NCBI GenBank assembly: GCA_002295925.1
Contig: DBGO01000016.1
Location: 130,248 to 194,247, forward strand
From: Flavobacteriales bacterium UBA852
Lineage (GTDB): Bacteria; Bacteroidota; Bacteroidia; Flavobacteriales_E; Vicingaceae
DNA: 64,000 nucleotides
Direction: 5' to 3'
Shown: positions 26,887 through 35,523 of the stretch, piece by piece
Layout of the letters: each line of letters begins with the position of its first letter
Position numbering within the stretch: position 1 is the stretch's first letter
The notes under the pieces: generated by a model
What the model was told of the DNA's origin: nothing
The model's input: only the letters and a program-made list of their open reading frames with translations
The model's database searches: none
Position numbers and translations under genes: made by a program

Positions 26887-27740
26887 TGACAATATGGCAA
26901 AAAATAGAAAATAAATTAGGCGAAAAGATTGTTGCACAACATCCCGTTGGTGGCGGATGCATCAATCAAACGTATGTTATTGAAACCGAAAATTCAAAAA
27001 AGATATTTTGCAAAATAAACCACTCTGCTCCTTTGGATTTTTTTGAAAAAGAATCGGAAGGTTTAAAGGCGTTATCACAAGTCAAAACTTGGAAAGTCTC
27101 CTCTCCTTTGCTACACTTAAACGCAGGAAATACAACTTGCCTGCTTATGGAATATGTAGAAAAAAAACATCCCACTACCGAATATTGGCAAAATTTAGGT
27201 CGTTCGTTGGCTGAACTGCATAAGATATACGAAAATAATTTTGGTTGGAAAGATGACAATTATATTGGTTCGCTCAAGCAAATAAATAACCGGAAATCAA
27301 GTTGGGAAGAGTTTTTTATTAGCAACAGGATTGAACCGCTTGTGAAATTGGCTTTAGACAAAAAAATTATTTCAAAAAGTGAAGCTAATTTGTTTACTTT
27401 GTTGGAAACAAAAATCTTAAATATTTTCCCGAAAGAAAAGCCGGCTCTCATCCATGGCGATTTATGGTCGGGGAATGTAATGCCCACAATAGACAATACA
27501 CCGGCAATATACGACCCCGCTGTGTATTTTGGACACCGAGAACAAGATTTAGCAATGACAATATTATTTGGCGGATTTCCTTCGGAGTTTTATCGTTCCT
27601 ACCAACAACATTTTCCTCTGCATGAGGATTTTTTGAACAGAAAAGATTTTTACAACCTCTATCCGCTTTTGGTACATCTTATTTTGTTTGGGCGTTCGTA
27701 TTGGTATGATATTGAACAAATTCTGAGAAAATTAAAATAA
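26886..27740 (+). CDS. fructosamine kinase family protein
   Basis: 284 aa from ATG 26886, which shares an A with the helicase stop. A TTG six bases earlier is less likely. The protein has the FN3K/aminoglycoside-phosphotransferase fold: GGCINQTYVIE at the start, an ATP-site LLMEYVE, and the catalytic loop LIHGDLWSGNVMP with IYDPAVYFGHREQDLAM following. The family phosphorylates ketoamine adducts so that they fall off glycated amines; the substrate here is inferred. Coupled to the helicase gene by overlap, without obvious functional link. Confidence 0.85.
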   Translation: MTIWQKIENKLGEKIVAQHPVGGGCINQTYVIETENSKKIFCKINHSAPLDFFEKESEGLKALSQVKTWKVSSPLLHLNAGNTTCLLMEYVEKKHPTTEYWQNLGRSLAELHKIYENNFGWKDDNYIGSLKQINNRKSSWEEFFISNRIEPLVKLALDKKIISKSEANLFTLLETKILNIFPKEKPALIHGDLWSGNVMPTIDNTPAIYDPAVYFGHREQDLAMTILFGGFPSEFYRSYQQHFPLHEDFLNRKDFYNLYPLLVHLILFGRSYWYDIEQILRKLK

Positions 27741-27743
27741 AAA

Positions 27744-27767
27744 AGCCGTTACTAAAAAGTAACGGCT
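27744..27767 (-). terminator. terminator of the TPR-protein gene
   Basis: Perfect 10 bp stem AGCCGTTACT/AGTAACGGCT with an AAAA (TTTT on minus) loop. The T run follows on the minus strand only, so it mainly ends the minus-strand gene at 27789-29051. On the plus strand the hairpin lies four bases after the kinase stop but lacks a T run. Confidence 0.8.
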
Positions 27768-27788
27768 CAGAAATTAAAGGAATTTCTA

Positions 27789-29051
27789 TTATTGATATTT
27801 AGCTTTTAATGCTTTAGCTTTTTCCAATTGATTGGTTCTTGTGTAAAGCTTAATTAATGTATTTGCTGTAGCAATATCGTCAGGTTTCAATTGATTGGCT
27901 TTTTCCAAATATGGGATTGCTTTTTCAAAAGCCTCTTGCGAAAGCTTCATAAACTCATCGTATTTGGCAGTTTGGTCAAGCGGTAATTCGTTGGCTTTAT
28001 TGTTGTAATCTGCCCCTTGGTTGTAATATAATGCTCCCATATTGTAGTAAGCATCGAAATTTTCAGGGTCTAATTCAATTGCTTTTTGATAATCGGCAGC
28101 GGCTTTTTCTACATCACCTTTTTTGTCATAGATTGTACCACGGGCATAATATAAAATTGCCTTATTTGGGTCTTTTGTAATTGCTTCGTCAAGGGTTTTA
28201 AGCGCTTCATCATCCTTTCCTGCTTTTAAGTAATAATCAATTTCTTCGGTAAGTAAAGCTTTATCTTCAGGGTATTTTTGACGACCTTCTACAATTACTT
28301 TGTGCGCTTCTTCCAAGTTACCTTGTTTTTTATATAAATCGGATAAGTAATAATAGATTTTTGGACCGTCGCCTTTGCCTTCATACCCCATTTTGGTTAA
28401 TGCTTTATACGTTTCAATAGCATTTGAATCTTTACCTGCTTTTTCGTAAGCAATGGCTAAATAATACATTGCAGCGGTATCTAATTTTCCGCCAAAAGCT
28501 TGTGCACCGATACCTTTTTCAAAATACTCAACAGCTTTTTCGTAATTTTTATTTTGATATGCTGTTACACCATTATTGATGAACTCAATACCAAAAGAAG
28601 GCATCATTTGCATAAATTCCATTGTAATTTCAGGGTCTTCAAACTCTACTTTACCGGTTTTAAAATCTTCGGCAAATTTTTTCTGTTGCTCTTCAGTCAT
28701 TTTTTCCATATCCATATTTTTATATTCAGGATTTTTGAAATTTAACTGAAAAGCTTTGCTGTAAGATTCAAATGATTCGTTAAGAGCATCGGGGAACATA
28801 GATTTACACTTATCACTGGTGTGGATATCCCAAAGAATTTTTGCCCGGTATCGCCAGGTTTTTGCCCATGTTTTAGTTACTTCATCATCTTTTGCCACTT
28901 CAATGGCATCCAACCCTTTTTTAAGGTCAGAGCATCTTTTGCTTCGTTGATACGATTTTTCGTAATTGTAAGCACTTACTACTTTGTTTTTTTGTGTCAT
29001 TCCGGAAAACACAATGCTTAATCCGGCTAAAACTAATGTTAATTTTTTCAT
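27789..29051 (-). CDS. exported TPR-repeat protein
   Basis: 420 aa with a signal peptide (MKKLTLVLAGLSIVFSG). From about residue 165 on there are at least five TPR units, e.g. KNYEKAVEYFEKG, AMYYLAIAYEKAGKDSNAIETYKAL, AILYYARGTIYDKKGDVEKAAADYQKAIELDPEN and FDAYYNMGALYYNQG. The first third is less regular and charged. Such proteins usually scaffold envelope complexes in Bacteroidota; the partner is unknown. It lies 71 bases after gyrA on the same strand, partly insulated by a hairpin at the gyrA end. Confidence 0.85.
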   Translation of the reverse strand: MKKLTLVLAGLSIVFSGMTQKNKVVSAYNYEKSYQRSKRCSDLKKGLDAIEVAKDDEVTKTWAKTWRYRAKILWDIHTSDKCKSMFPDALNESFESYSKAFQLNFKNPEYKNMDMEKMTEEQQKKFAEDFKTGKVEFEDPEITMEFMQMMPSFGIEFINNGVTAYQNKNYEKAVEYFEKGIGAQAFGGKLDTAAMYYLAIAYEKAGKDSNAIETYKALTKMGYEGKGDGPKIYYYLSDLYKKQGNLEEAHKVIVEGRQKYPEDKALLTEEIDYYLKAGKDDEALKTLDEAITKDPNKAILYYARGTIYDKKGDVEKAAADYQKAIELDPENFDAYYNMGALYYNQGADYNNKANELPLDQTAKYDEFMKLSQEAFEKAIPYLEKANQLKPDDIATANTLIKLYTRTNQLEKAKALKAKYQ

Positions 29052-29108
29052 TTTTAATTTTTGTTTAATAAGATGTAAAATTAAAAGATTTCCATAAAGA
29101 ACAGCAAA

Positions 29109-29140
29109 GAAAATGCCAAAGATTACTCTTCGGCATTTTC
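29109..29140 (-). terminator. probable gyrA terminator overlapping the stop codon
   Basis: Minus-strand stem of about 13 bp (GAAAATGCCGAAG with CTTTGGCATTTTC, one G-U) and a six-base loop. The left arm lies in the last gyrA codons. The T run after it is imperfect (TTTGCTGTTCTTT), so termination may be partial. Confidence 0.55.
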
Positions 29141-31642
29141 AGAGGTATTATTTTCTGTTGTTTCTTCCGATGATTCTTCTGCGTTTTCATCCTCTTCATC
29201 TTCCGATTTTTGGACTTTGGCAACAGAGGCAATCTCATCGTTTCCTTTCAGATTGATAAGCTTCACTCCTTGTGTTGCACGTCCCATTACACGCAAATCG
29301 GCAACTGAAATACGTATTAAAATTCCCGATTTATTGATAATCATTAAATCATCATTGTCGGTTACATATTTTATGGCTATCAAGGCACCGGTTTTATCGG
29401 TAATATTGATGGTTTTCACCCCTTTACCACCACGGTTTGTAATTCGGTAATCATCAATAGAAGAACGTTTTCCGTAACCTTTTTCAGATACTACCAACAC
29501 ATCTCCTTCTTCTTCGCCAACTGTAATCATTCCCACCACTTCATCATTTTCGTCGGCTAATGTTACCCCTCGCACACCGGCGGCTGTTCGTCCCATTGGG
29601 CGAACTTTCTCTTCAGGGAAACGAATGGCTCTACCCGAACGTAATGCCATCATTATTTCATCATTTCCGCTGGTTAGTTTTGCTTCCAGTAATTCATCTC
29701 CTTCGCGGATAGTAATTGCATTAATTCCATTCACTCGTGGACGAGAATATGCTTCAAGAGTGGTTTTCTTAATCGTTCCTTTCTTGGTACACATTACAAT
29801 GTAATGATTATTTATATAGTCTTCATCAGTCAGGTTGTTTACTACTATATATGCTCTTACTTTATCGTCCGATTCGATATTGATAAGGTTTTGAATGGCT
29901 CTTCCTTTTGAACCTTTACTTCCTTCAGGGATTTCAAACACTCTCATCCAGAAGCATTTACCTTTTTCGGTAAATACCAATAAATAGTTGTGTGTTGTAG
30001 CTACAAACAGCTGTTCCAAGAAATCTTCATCTCTGGTTGCAGAAGCTTTAGAACCTACTCCACCTCTGTTTTGTCTTTTATATTCGGATAGAGGTGTGCG
30101 TTTGATGTATCCCAAATGCGAAATGGTAACCACCACTTCTTCATCGGGAATCATATCTTCTATTTTAAAGTCTCCACCGGCATATTCAATTGAAGAACGT
30201 CTTTCATCGCCATACTTTTCTTTTACTTCTAACAATTCTTCTTTAATAATCTCCATTCTGCGTGCTTCGTTTGCCAAAATGTCTTTTAAATCGGCAATTT
30301 TCTTCATTATATCTTCGTACTCTGCACGCAATTTATCTTGTTCCAGTCCGGTAAGTTGACGTAAGCGCATTTCAACAATGGCACGCGATTGAATATCGGT
30401 CAACTCAAAACGGTCGATTAACTTTTGACGCGCTTCGTCAGGGCTTTTAGACGCTCTAATTAATTGAATAACTTCATCAATATTATCACTTGCGATGATT
30501 AACCCTTCTAAAATGTGTGCACGTTCTTCCGCTTTACGTAATTCATATTTTGTACGACGAACAACAACTTCGTGACGGAAATCGACAAAATGCTTAATCA
30601 AATCTTTTAGGTTAAGCATCTCCGGTTTTCCGTTCACCAATGCAACATTGTTTACACTGAAAGATGTTTGCAGTTGAGTATATTTATACAAATTATTTAA
30701 TACAACATTAGGAATGGCGTCGCGCTTTAATTCATAAACAATACGCATACCTTCTCTATCCGATTCGTCGCGAATATCCGAAATACCTTCAATTTTTTTA
30801 TCGTTTACCAAATCGGCGGTTTTCTTAATCATATCCGCTTTATTCACTTGATAAGGAATTTCGGTAACAATGATTTGTTGACGACCGGTTTTTGTTTCCT
30901 CAATTTCGGCTTTTGCACGCATTACAATTTTGCCTCTTCCGGTATGGAAAGCGTCTTTCACACCTTCATATCCGTAAATAATTCCTCCCGTAGGGAAGTC
31001 AGGCGCCTTGATATGTTGCATTAACCCGTCAATATCAATCTCTCTATTGTCAATATAAGCAATAGTAGCATCAACAACTTCTGATAAGTTATGTGGTGCC
31101 ATATTGGTTGCCATACCTACGGCAATACCCGATGCGCCGTTAATCAAAAGTTGAGGGATTCTTGTCGGTAATACGGTTGGCTCTTGTAAAGAATCGTCGA
31201 AGTTTAGTGAAAAATCAACGGTTTCTTTATCTATATCTGCCAACATTTCTTCGGCAATCTTCTTTAAGCGTGCTTCGGTATAACGCATTGCGGCAGGGCT
31301 GTCCCCATCTACCGAACCAAAGTTACCTTGGCCGTCTATCAGTGTGTAACGCAACGACCATTCTTGTGCCATTCGCACCATTGTATCATAAACCGCTGTA
31401 TCGCCGTGCGGATGATATTTACCCAATACCTCTCCTACAATTCTGGCTGATTTTTTATATGGTCTGTTAGAAAACACACCCAATTCCATCATTCCATATA
31501 AAATACGGCGATGAACAGGCTTTAATCCGTCACGAACATCCGGCAGTGCTCTGGACACAATAACAGACATCGAATAATCGATGTATGCCGACTTCATTTC
31601 ATCTTCAATACTTACCTGAATGATTTTTTCTCCTTCTTGCAT
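29123..31642 (-). CDS. gyrA: DNA gyrase subunit A
   Basis: Breakage-reunion subunit of gyrase. 839 aa, normal length. The catalytic Tyr121 lies in AAMRYTEARL. The quinolone-determining region reads HPHGDTAVYD, with Thr82 and Asp86 at the E. coli 83 and 87 positions, so there is no obvious resistance change beyond a natural Thr. Six beta-pinwheel blades fill the C-terminal third, with a GyrA-box-like NRGGKG. The tail is very acidic (about 35 residues of E, D, S, T, N). gyrB is not in the window. The assignment is secure. Confidence 0.96.
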   Translation of the reverse strand: MQEGEKIIQVSIEDEMKSAYIDYSMSVIVSRALPDVRDGLKPVHRRILYGMMELGVFSNRPYKKSARIVGEVLGKYHPHGDTAVYDTMVRMAQEWSLRYTLIDGQGNFGSVDGDSPAAMRYTEARLKKIAEEMLADIDKETVDFSLNFDDSLQEPTVLPTRIPQLLINGASGIAVGMATNMAPHNLSEVVDATIAYIDNREIDIDGLMQHIKAPDFPTGGIIYGYEGVKDAFHTGRGKIVMRAKAEIEETKTGRQQIIVTEIPYQVNKADMIKKTADLVNDKKIEGISDIRDESDREGMRIVYELKRDAIPNVVLNNLYKYTQLQTSFSVNNVALVNGKPEMLNLKDLIKHFVDFRHEVVVRRTKYELRKAEERAHILEGLIIASDNIDEVIQLIRASKSPDEARQKLIDRFELTDIQSRAIVEMRLRQLTGLEQDKLRAEYEDIMKKIADLKDILANEARRMEIIKEELLEVKEKYGDERRSSIEYAGGDFKIEDMIPDEEVVVTISHLGYIKRTPLSEYKRQNRGGVGSKASATRDEDFLEQLFVATTHNYLLVFTEKGKCFWMRVFEIPEGSKGSKGRAIQNLINIESDDKVRAYIVVNNLTDEDYINNHYIVMCTKKGTIKKTTLEAYSRPRVNGINAITIREGDELLEAKLTSGNDEIMMALRSGRAIRFPEEKVRPMGRTAAGVRGVTLADENDEVVGMITVGEEEGDVLVVSEKGYGKRSSIDDYRITNRGGKGVKTINITDKTGALIAIKYVTDNDDLMIINKSGILIRISVADLRVMGRATQGVKLINLKGNDEIASVAKVQKSEDEEDENAEESSEETTENNTSENAEE

Positions 31643-31786
31643 AAATTAAAATCTTAATAATTATTAAATAATATGCCAAAATACGCATAATTGCACAAAA
31701 TTTGCTGGTTAAAAAAGTGTTAATTACTAACAAATTTTTGTTGATAAAAACGATTTTTTGTCAGTCAAAACACACTTTCCAATTTT

Positions 31787-31794
31787 TACTTTTG
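31787..31794 (+). promoter_or_regulatory. -7 promoter element TACTTTTG before clpC
   Basis: Exact TAnnTTTG, 54 bases before the clpC ATG. The nearest TTG upstream is 26 bases away, longer than usual. I see no CIRCE or CtsR-type operator in the leader. Confidence 0.45.
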
Positions 31795-31848
31795 ATTGGA
31801 AGGGAAAGATTAAGAATAAATTACTAATTTTATTAAAACATTATAATT

Positions 31849-34449
31849 ATGGAATCAAATTTTTCGCCCAGAGTAAAAGATGTAATCTCATACAGTCGAG
31901 AAGAAGCTTTACGATTAGGGCACGACTATATTGGCGTAGAACATTTGCTTTTGGGAATAATTCGCGAAGGTGAAGGTTTAGCCGTTAAGATTTTAAAATC
32001 ATTGGGAATTGATATGCTCGAGTTGCGCAAAGAGATTGAGCGAAACCTAAAACCGGGAAAAGCCATTCAAAGCACAGCAGCAAACATCCCCTTGGTGAAA
32101 CAAGCCGAAAAAGTGTTAAAAATCACTTATTTGGAAGCTAAATTATTTAGAAATAATATCATTGGAACCGAACATTTATTGCTCAGCATTTTAAAAGATG
32201 AAGACAACATTGCTACCCGAATATTAGATGAACACGGTGTAAATTACGAAGTGGTGAAAGATGTTGTAGAAGCAATGAATAAAGAGGTTGAAGATGATAT
32301 GGAAGATGAAGATATTTTTAACCCCAAGTCAGAATTTCCGTCTTCACCGTCGGATGATGATGAAAATGAAAAAGGAGGATTTATGGGAAGCAGTTCCAGA
32401 AAATCAGATACAAAATCTAAAACACCCGTTTTAGATAATTTCGGAAGAGATTTAACCAAAATGGCTGAAGAAGGTAAACTCGACCCTATTGTAGGGCGCG
32501 AGAAAGAAATTGAACGCGTGTCGCAAATATTAAGCCGAAGAAAAAAGAACAACCCTATCCTTATTGGAGAACCCGGCGTAGGTAAATCTGCCATTGCCGA
32601 AGGACTAGCTTTGCGTATTGTGCAAAAAAAGGTTTCAAGAGTATTGTTCAATAAACGCATTGTTACTTTGGATTTGGCCTCATTGGTTGCCGGTACAAAA
32701 TATCGCGGACAGTTCGAAGAACGAATGAAAGCCGTAATGAATGAATTGGAAAAATCGCCTGAAATTATCTTATTTATTGATGAGATTCATACGATTATTG
32801 GCGCAGGCGGTGCATCCGGTTCGTTAGATGCTTCGAATATGTTTAAACCGGCGTTAGCACGTGGTGAAATTCAATGTATAGGTGCTACAACACTAGATGA
32901 ATACCGTCAATATATCGAAAAAGACGGCGCATTGGAAAGACGTTTTCAAAAAGTATTGGTAGAACCTACAACTGTAGAAGAAACAATTCAGATATTAAAC
33001 AATATCAAGTCAAAATACGAAGAGCATCACAATGTAATATATACTGATGAAGCAATTAAAGCGTGTGTTACACTCACCGACAGGTATATTACTGACAGAC
33101 ATTTGCCGGACAAAGCCATTGATGCTCTGGATGAGGCAGGTTCTCGCGTACATATTAAGAATATAAAAGTTCCTAAAAATATAATTGAGATAGAGAAAAA
33201 GATTGAGGAGGTTAAAGAAGAAAAAAGTAAAGTAGTACGCAGTCAGAAATACGAAGAAGCGGCAAGATTACGTGATACCGAAAGAAAATTACTGGAAGAA
33301 TTGGAAATTGCCAAAAAGAAATGGGAAGAAGAAACCAAACTGCATAAAGAAACCGTATCGGAAGAAAATGTTGCTGAAGTGGTGGCAATGATGACCGGCG
33401 TTCCCGTACAAAGAGTTGCACAACAAGAAAGCGAGCGATTGGTTAAAATGTATGATGAAATTAAAGGAAGCGTAATCGGTCAAGATGAAGCCATTAAGAA
33501 GATTGTTAAAGCCATCCAGCGTAACCGAGCCGGATTAAAAGACCCCAACAAACCTATCGGTTCATTTATTTTCTTAGGACCAACAGGTGTGGGTAAAACA
33601 CAATTAGCAAAAGTATTGGCTCGCTATTTATTTGACAGCGATGATGCACTCATCAGAATAGATATGAGTGAATATATGGAAAAATTCGCCGTGTCAAGGT
33701 TGATTGGAGCGCCTCCCGGCTATGTTGGTTATGAAGAAGGCGGACAGTTGACCGAAAAAGTACGTAGAAAACCCTATTCGGTAGTATTACTTGATGAGAT
33801 TGAGAAAGCGCATCCCGATGTGTTTAACTTATTGCTTCAAGCATTGGATGACGGACAATTGACAGACAGTTTAGGTCGTAAAATTAATTTTAAGAATACT
33901 ATTATCATAATGACATCAAACATTGGTGTTCGTCAATTGAAAGATTTTGGGCAAGGCGTAGGATTTTCTACAGCAGCGAAAAAAGAAGCCGCCGACGAGC
34001 ATGCTAAAAGTGTACTTGAAAAAGCACTTAAAAAAGCATTTGCGCCTGAGTTCTTGAACCGAATTGACGATGTGGTTATCTTTAATTCATTATCTCGTGA
34101 AGATATTCACAAAATCATTGATATTGAATTGAAAAATTTATACGGAAGAATCCAAAACCTTGGATATAATATCGAAATTACTGAATCCGCAAAAGATTTT
34201 ATTGCCGACAGAGGTTATGATGAAAATTATGGTGCTCGACCTTTGAAAAGAGCCATTCAGAAATATTTGGAAGACCCATTGGCAGAAGAAATCATTAAAG
34301 CACATCTACAAGAAGGTGATACGGTAAAAGTAGATTTAGACAAGAAGAAAGAAGAATTAACTATTAAAATTGAAAAATCTAAAGGAACATCTGCATCAAA
34401 ATCAAAAAGCAAAGAGAAAGATGACGGTTCCGACAAAAAAGAAGAATAA
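31849..34449 (+). CDS. clpC: ATP-dependent Clp protease ATPase subunit ClpC
   Basis: Class I Clp/Hsp100 unfoldase that feeds substrates to ClpP. 866 aa. N-terminal double Clp-N repeat (about 1-145), an acidic linker (150-175), AAA-1 with Walker A GEPGVGKS (240-247) and FIDEIH, a UVR-containing middle domain (about 462-490), AAA-2 with Walker A GPTGVGKT (577-584) and LLDEIEKAH, then a D2-small domain. The UVR motif marks it as ClpC and not ClpA or ClpB. The last 25 residues are a K/S/E/D-rich tail. Single gene with its own terminator. Secure. Confidence 0.95.
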   Translation: MESNFSPRVKDVISYSREEALRLGHDYIGVEHLLLGIIREGEGLAVKILKSLGIDMLELRKEIERNLKPGKAIQSTAANIPLVKQAEKVLKITYLEAKLFRNNIIGTEHLLLSILKDEDNIATRILDEHGVNYEVVKDVVEAMNKEVEDDMEDEDIFNPKSEFPSSPSDDDENEKGGFMGSSSRKSDTKSKTPVLDNFGRDLTKMAEEGKLDPIVGREKEIERVSQILSRRKKNNPILIGEPGVGKSAIAEGLALRIVQKKVSRVLFNKRIVTLDLASLVAGTKYRGQFEERMKAVMNELEKSPEIILFIDEIHTIIGAGGASGSLDASNMFKPALARGEIQCIGATTLDEYRQYIEKDGALERRFQKVLVEPTTVEETIQILNNIKSKYEEHHNVIYTDEAIKACVTLTDRYITDRHLPDKAIDALDEAGSRVHIKNIKVPKNIIEIEKKIEEVKEEKSKVVRSQKYEEAARLRDTERKLLEELEIAKKKWEEETKLHKETVSEENVAEVVAMMTGVPVQRVAQQESERLVKMYDEIKGSVIGQDEAIKKIVKAIQRNRAGLKDPNKPIGSFIFLGPTGVGKTQLAKVLARYLFDSDDALIRIDMSEYMEKFAVSRLIGAPPGYVGYEEGGQLTEKVRRKPYSVVLLDEIEKAHPDVFNLLLQALDDGQLTDSLGRKINFKNTIIIMTSNIGVRQLKDFGQGVGFSTAAKKEAADEHAKSVLEKALKKAFAPEFLNRIDDVVIFNSLSREDIHKIIDIELKNLYGRIQNLGYNIEITESAKDFIADRGYDENYGARPLKRAIQKYLEDPLAEEIIKAHLQEGDTVKVDLDKKKEELTIKIEKSKGTSASKSKSKEKDDGSDKKEE

Positions 34450-34472
34450 GTTTAATTCTTTTATAACCCAAA

Positions 34473-34503
34473 AACCAGCAATTTAATCATTGCCGGTTTT
34501 TTA
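34473..34503 (+). terminator. clpC terminator
   Basis: 10 bp stem AACCAGCAAT/ATTGCCGGTT with one mismatch and a six-base loop, followed by a T run, starting 24 bases after the clpC stop. Confidence 0.85.
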
Positions 34504-34638
34504 TATCTATAAATTACATTTTAAAATCATAAGCATGTTTATATACGGGGCTGAAAAACAGCAGTTTGTTATATGAAACTTTTTCTTTACATTTGACAAG
34601 TCAAATAAATTTAATATTAACCAATAAATTTTTATATC

Positions 34639-34896
34639 ATGGGTAAAGGTGACATTAAAACACGTAGAGGGAAAATATTTGCAGGAACGTATGGTGTTTC
34701 TCGAAAAAGAAAAGCTAAAAAAAATGTTGTAATTCCTGCTAAGAAAGAAGAAAAACCTGCAGAAAAGAAAACTACAAAAATGGCAACAGCAACCAAGAAA
34801 ACTACCGCAAAAAAGACAACAGCAACCAAGAAAACTACCGCAAAAAAGACCACTGCCAAAAAAACTACTGCAACTAAAGCCAAAAAAGAAGAGTAA
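34639..34896 (+). CDS. 30S ribosomal protein bTHX with a histone-H1-like C-terminal tail
   Basis: 85 aa, pI very high. Residues 1-28, starting MGKGDIKTRRGKIFAGTYG, match ribosomal protein bTHX (Thx), a 27-residue peptide bound to the top of the 30S head in Thermus. The remaining 57 residues are a Lys/Thr/Ala-rich tail of KKTTAKKTT and ATKKTT units, like histone H1 or bacterial H1-like proteins, partly encoded by a 33 bp direct repeat. So the gene looks like bTHX extended by a nucleic-acid-binding tail. Single gene with a terminator at 34931. The bTHX call is strong; the role of the tail is inferred. Confidence 0.86.
   Translation: MGKGDIKTRRGKIFAGTYGVSRKRKAKKNVVIPAKKEEKPAEKKTTKMATATKKTTAKKTTATKKTTAKKTTAKKTTATKAKKEE
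34789..34854 (+). repeat. 33 bp tandem duplication in the bTHX tail
   Basis: Two adjacent 33-base units (34789-34821 and 34822-34854) that differ only in the last few bases. Each encodes the 11-mer ATKKTTAKKTT; a shortened, diverged third unit follows. In-frame repeat growth explains the lysine-rich tail. Confidence 0.88.
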
Positions 34897-34924
34897 GACT
34901 ACTCAATTATACAATTATACCTAA

Positions 34925-34959
34925 CAAAAAAATCCTTGCAATTTTTGCAAGGATTTTTT
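34925..34959. terminator. bidirectional terminator, bTHX / DUF4199
   Basis: Perfect 11 bp stem AATCCTTGCAA/TTGCAAGGATT around TTT, with an A run before it and a T run after it. It serves bTHX on the plus strand and the rho-DUF4199 transcript on the minus strand. Confidence 0.93.
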
Positions 34960-34971
34960 CATATCTAATCT

Positions 34972-35520
34972 TTAGGTTTTCTTAAATCCGGGAAACTTTC
35001 GCATAAAGACAGCAAATATCAGAGCGTTAAAGAACGCCATAAATGTCATACCAAAAACTGTCATGATAGTTTGAAAATAAGGTGTTAGCATAGTTTCCAT
35101 GCTTATAAATTGATTTTTCAAAAAAGCATTAATTTCCTCTTTACTTTTTCCTTGTTTAAGCATTTCCTTTGCTTGATGCACCACACTTTCTTTTACTTCT
35201 TGCCTTCTTATTTCAAAAAAATCGGTATCAATATTATTATAATAAAAATATGTAACCAAGCCAATAATCATAGCAAACAACATTCCGGCTCTTACTCCTG
35301 CTTTAACATCGTCAAAATATCCGGTTTCTTTCTCGGCAAATAATTTATATTGTCGAATACCGAAAAATACTGTAAATAATAGCAATACCAAATAATATAC
35401 TACAATGTAAAACTGAACTTCGGGTATATGTTGTAAGTGCAAAACATACACAGCCAATTTTCCGGCAACGCCGAGAGCAGCAAAAAAAACAGCGATTTGT
35501 AAGGGTGTTTTAAATTTCAT
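34972..35520 (-). CDS. DUF4199 membrane protein
   Basis: 182 aa with four predicted transmembrane helices, two before and two after a charged segment (about 95-135) with the run RRQEVKESVVHQAKEML. This layout matches DUF4199, a Bacteroidota membrane family of unknown function often found next to glycosyltransferase or rho genes. It starts three bases after the rho stop, so the two are cotranscribed. No catalytic residues can be named. Confidence 0.75.
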   Translation of the reverse strand: MKFKTPLQIAVFFAALGVAGKLAVYVLHLQHIPEVQFYIVVYYLVLLLFTVFFGIRQYKLFAEKETGYFDDVKAGVRAGMLFAMIIGLVTYFYYNNIDTDFFEIRRQEVKESVVHQAKEMLKQGKSKEEINAFLKNQFISMETMLTPYFQTIMTVFGMTFMAFFNALIFAVFMRKFPGFKKT

Positions 35521-35523
35521 CTT

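Noticed and set aside
27744..27767. Hairpin as an efficient plus-strand terminator of the kinase gene
   Set aside because: No T run follows on the plus strand; the T run is on the minus strand.
29123..31642. Quinolone-resistance mutation in GyrA
   Set aside because: Thr82 (E. coli 83) is natural in many Bacteroidota and Asp86 is unchanged, so no resistance can be claimed.
34632..34883. Antisense frame of 83 codons opposite bTHX, very hydrophobic (V/F/A repeats)
   Set aside because: It is the mirror of the K/T/A repeat; the repeated composition explains the open frame and the bTHX match on the plus strand is decisive.
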